A stretch of 64,000 nucleotides of DNA from Hyphomicrobiaceae bacterium (lineage in GTDB: Bacteria > Pseudomonadota > Alphaproteobacteria > Rhizobiales > Hyphomicrobiaceae): assembly GCA_022844275.1 (NCBI GenBank), contig JALHMB010000004.1, forward strand, positions 186,001 through 250,000, read 5' to 3'. The position numbers and the translations under genes were made by a program. The notes under the pieces are model-generated. The model was not told the DNA's origin. It made no database searches and was given only the letters and a program-made list of their open reading frames with translations. Below, in pieces: positions 62,831 through 64,000 of the stretch (its first letter is position 1; the number at the start of each line of letters is the position of its first letter).

Positions 62831-63077
62831 AACAGCACCCGCGCGCGGCCTGCAAGCACAAGCCTCGGCATCGATTGTGCGCCCGTTCGGCCAGGAGGCC
62901 AAGCGCGTAGCGCAGCGCTGCTGTGGAGCTGCCCTTCCTATGTTGGCCATATGTTGGATTGACGGGGAGGGGCGCCGGGGATAGGTGCATGGTCGCGCGC
63001 CTCGGCCGGCTGCTGGCCGGGGCGCGCTTTCTCTTATCCGGGACCTGTTGCCGGGACGCTTCGGGATCGTTTGTCTG

Positions 63078-63587
63078 ATGACCAGTGATGTGCCTGCCGT
63101 ATCGACGCGTCCAACTATGCCTGAGGATCTCCCGGCCATCGTGGCGCTGCAGGCACGTGCGTTCAGCCCCGGTCGCTTCGCGCGGACGGCCTATCGCATA
63201 CGCGAGGGTGCGCCGGATTTCTCGCCCTATTGCCGCGTGGCCCTGATGGGCGATCGTCTCATTGCTGCCGTCCGCATGACCCCCATCACCATCGCCGGGC
63301 GCCCGGGTGCGCTGCTGCTCGGACCGCTTGCCGTCGAGCCTGAGCTTGCGGGTCGGGGATATGCGCGCAGGCTTGTCGCCGAAGCGCTCGACGCCGGTCG
63401 TGCGGGCGGGGAGAGCCTCGTGCTTCTCGTTGGCGACATGGCTTACTACGGACGCCTCGGTTTCACACCGGTGCCGCCAGGGCGCATCATGTTGCCGGGG
63501 CCTGTCGATCCGGCCCGCCTGCTCGCTGCCGAGCTCGAAACAGGTGCGCTCGAGAAGTTCCGTGGGATGGTTGCTGCACACTCATAG
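63078..63587 (+). CDS. GNAT family N-acetyltransferase
   Basis: A 169-residue GNAT protein. LLLGPLAVEPELAGRGYARR near residue 80 carries the acetyl-CoA-binding motif A (R/Q-x-x-G-x-G/A form: GRGYARRL), and LLVGDMAYYGRLGFTPVPPG is the usual motif B end. The start ATG 63078 gives the clean family N-terminus with a DLPAIVALQARAF helix. The substrate is unknown. It precedes the propionyl-CoA synthetase gene by about 110 bases. Confidence 0.85.
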   Translation: MTSDVPAVSTRPTMPEDLPAIVALQARAFSPGRFARTAYRIREGAPDFSPYCRVALMGDRLIAAVRMTPITIAGRPGALLLGPLAVEPELAGRGYARRLVAEALDAGRAGGESLVLLVGDMAYYGRLGFTPVPPGRIMLPGPVDPARLLAAELETGALEKFRGMVAAHS

Positions 63588-63697
63588 CGGCCATTCCGCA
63601 GCCGACGTGACCACAACGCCTTTACTGTTGCGGTGCGCTTCGGATCAATGGTGAAAAGACAGATCAAGCTGCAGAAATTCACTGGGAGGGCTTCGCA

Positions 63698-64000
63698 GTG
63701 AGCACCTACGCCAAGGTCTACGCCGACTGGAAACGCTGCCCGGCGAAATTCTGGGGCGATGCGGCAGAAGAGATCGACTGGGTGAAGCCCGCGACCAAGG
63801 TATTCGACCCGCATCTAGGCGAGTATGGCCGCTGGTTCGTCGGCGCCGAGTGCAACACAGCCTACAATTGTCTCGACCGTCATGTTGCCGCCGGTCGCGG
63901 CAAGCAGAAAGCGCTCATCTACGACAGCCCCGTCACCAAGACGGTCAAGTCCTATACCTATGCCGAGCTGACCGACGAAGTCGCCACGCTCGGCGCCGTG
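63698..64000 (+). CDS. prpE: Propionyl-CoA synthetase / acetyl-CoA synthetase-type ligase, N-terminal part (3' end outside window)
   Basis: The GTG at 63698, preceded by GGGAGGG 7-8 bases upstream, opens a frame that runs off the end of the window. The first ~100 residues (YADWKRCPAKFWGDAAEEID, then GRWFVGAECNTAYNCLDRHV and ALIYDSPVTKTVKSYTYAEL) match the N-terminal domain of PrpE-type acyl-CoA synthetases more than acetate-only Acs. It would activate propionate with ATP and CoA. The AMP-binding core lies outside, so substrate is not fixed. Confidence 0.8.
   Translation, partial: MSTYAKVYADWKRCPAKFWGDAAEEIDWVKPATKVFDPHLGEYGRWFVGAECNTAYNCLDRHVAAGRGKQKALIYDSPVTKTVKSYTYAELTDEVATLGAV

Noticed and set aside
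1-64000. Prophage, insertion sequence, tRNA or secondary-metabolite island
   Set aside because: I saw no integrase, transposase, phage structural gene, NRPS/PKS module or tRNA fold, and gene content and GC look uniform except in the gaps noted.

Overview
The window reads as a chromosomal segment of a high-GC alphaproteobacterium, most likely of the order Hyphomicrobiales (Rhizobiales). The evidence is the gene set: a DivL-type kinase next to a TsaE/phosphotransferase fusion, lysC-ptsP, trkA beside a D-amino-acid transaminase, hflK-hflC-DUF2065, a short HisG with HisZ, a stand-alone DnaA domain IV protein with a DUF6456 partner, and palindromic intergenic repeats built from CCCTCTCCCC-type arms. 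I cannot name the genus. Coding density is high, both strands are used, and many neighbours overlap by 4 bases (ATGA or GTGA). I saw no tRNA, rRNA, CRISPR, insertion sequence or prophage. Most of the window is core metabolism and signalling, so the points of interest are unusual residues, fusions and gene pairings rather than an obvious new island.

Layout. 0-6.5 kb: the end of an amidase, a stand-alone SpoT-like HD hydrolase, a VOC/GGCT-like pair on the minus strand, then carB and greA. 6.5-10 kb: a TAXI-type TRAP transporter with a hairpin between the binding protein and the fused permease. 10-15.4 kb, minus strand: trkH, a small secreted protein, thioesterase plus two tandem RidA proteins, and a coupled DUF1007/NicO metal-transport pair. 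15.5-17.3 kb: an Lrp-type regulator divergent from alanine dehydrogenase. 17.4-22 kb: hisS-hisZ-hisG, then DUF983 and SURF1. 22-26 kb: MmgE/PrpD protein and alaS. 26.5-27.9 kb: HdaB-like DnaA-related protein and DUF6456 protein. 27.9-31.5 kb: flavin reductase, LLM flavin monooxygenase and an AbfD/HpaB-family protein. 31.5-39.5 kb, minus strand: two RNA methyltransferases, a repeat cluster, tsaE/phosphotransferase, divL and an unknown membrane protein. 39.5-44.2 kb: enoyl-CoA hydratase, ptsP, lysC. 44.5-46.8 kb: hflK-hflC-DUF2065. 46.8-54.3 kb, minus strand: porin, M20 amidohydrolase, D-amino-acid transaminase, trkA, AlkA-type glycosylase, M50 protease. 55-60 kb: two soluble hybrid histidine kinases flanking an Hsp20 gene. 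60-64 kb: an acyl-CoA racemase-type enzyme, acyl-CoA dehydrogenase, YkgJ-type protein, a GNAT enzyme and the start of a propionyl-CoA synthetase.

How the parts relate. Cell-cycle and replication control is represented by DivL and the HdaB-like protein. Redox sensing is suggested by a hybrid kinase whose first PAS domain keeps the heme-ligand histidine and the regulatory arginine of FixL at the same spacing. Potassium uptake is split between trkH near 10 kb and trkA near 51 kb. Acyl-CoA metabolism is spread over the enoyl-CoA hydratase, the racemase/dehydrogenase pair and PrpE. Function calls come from reading motifs by eye against remembered families; no database search was run.
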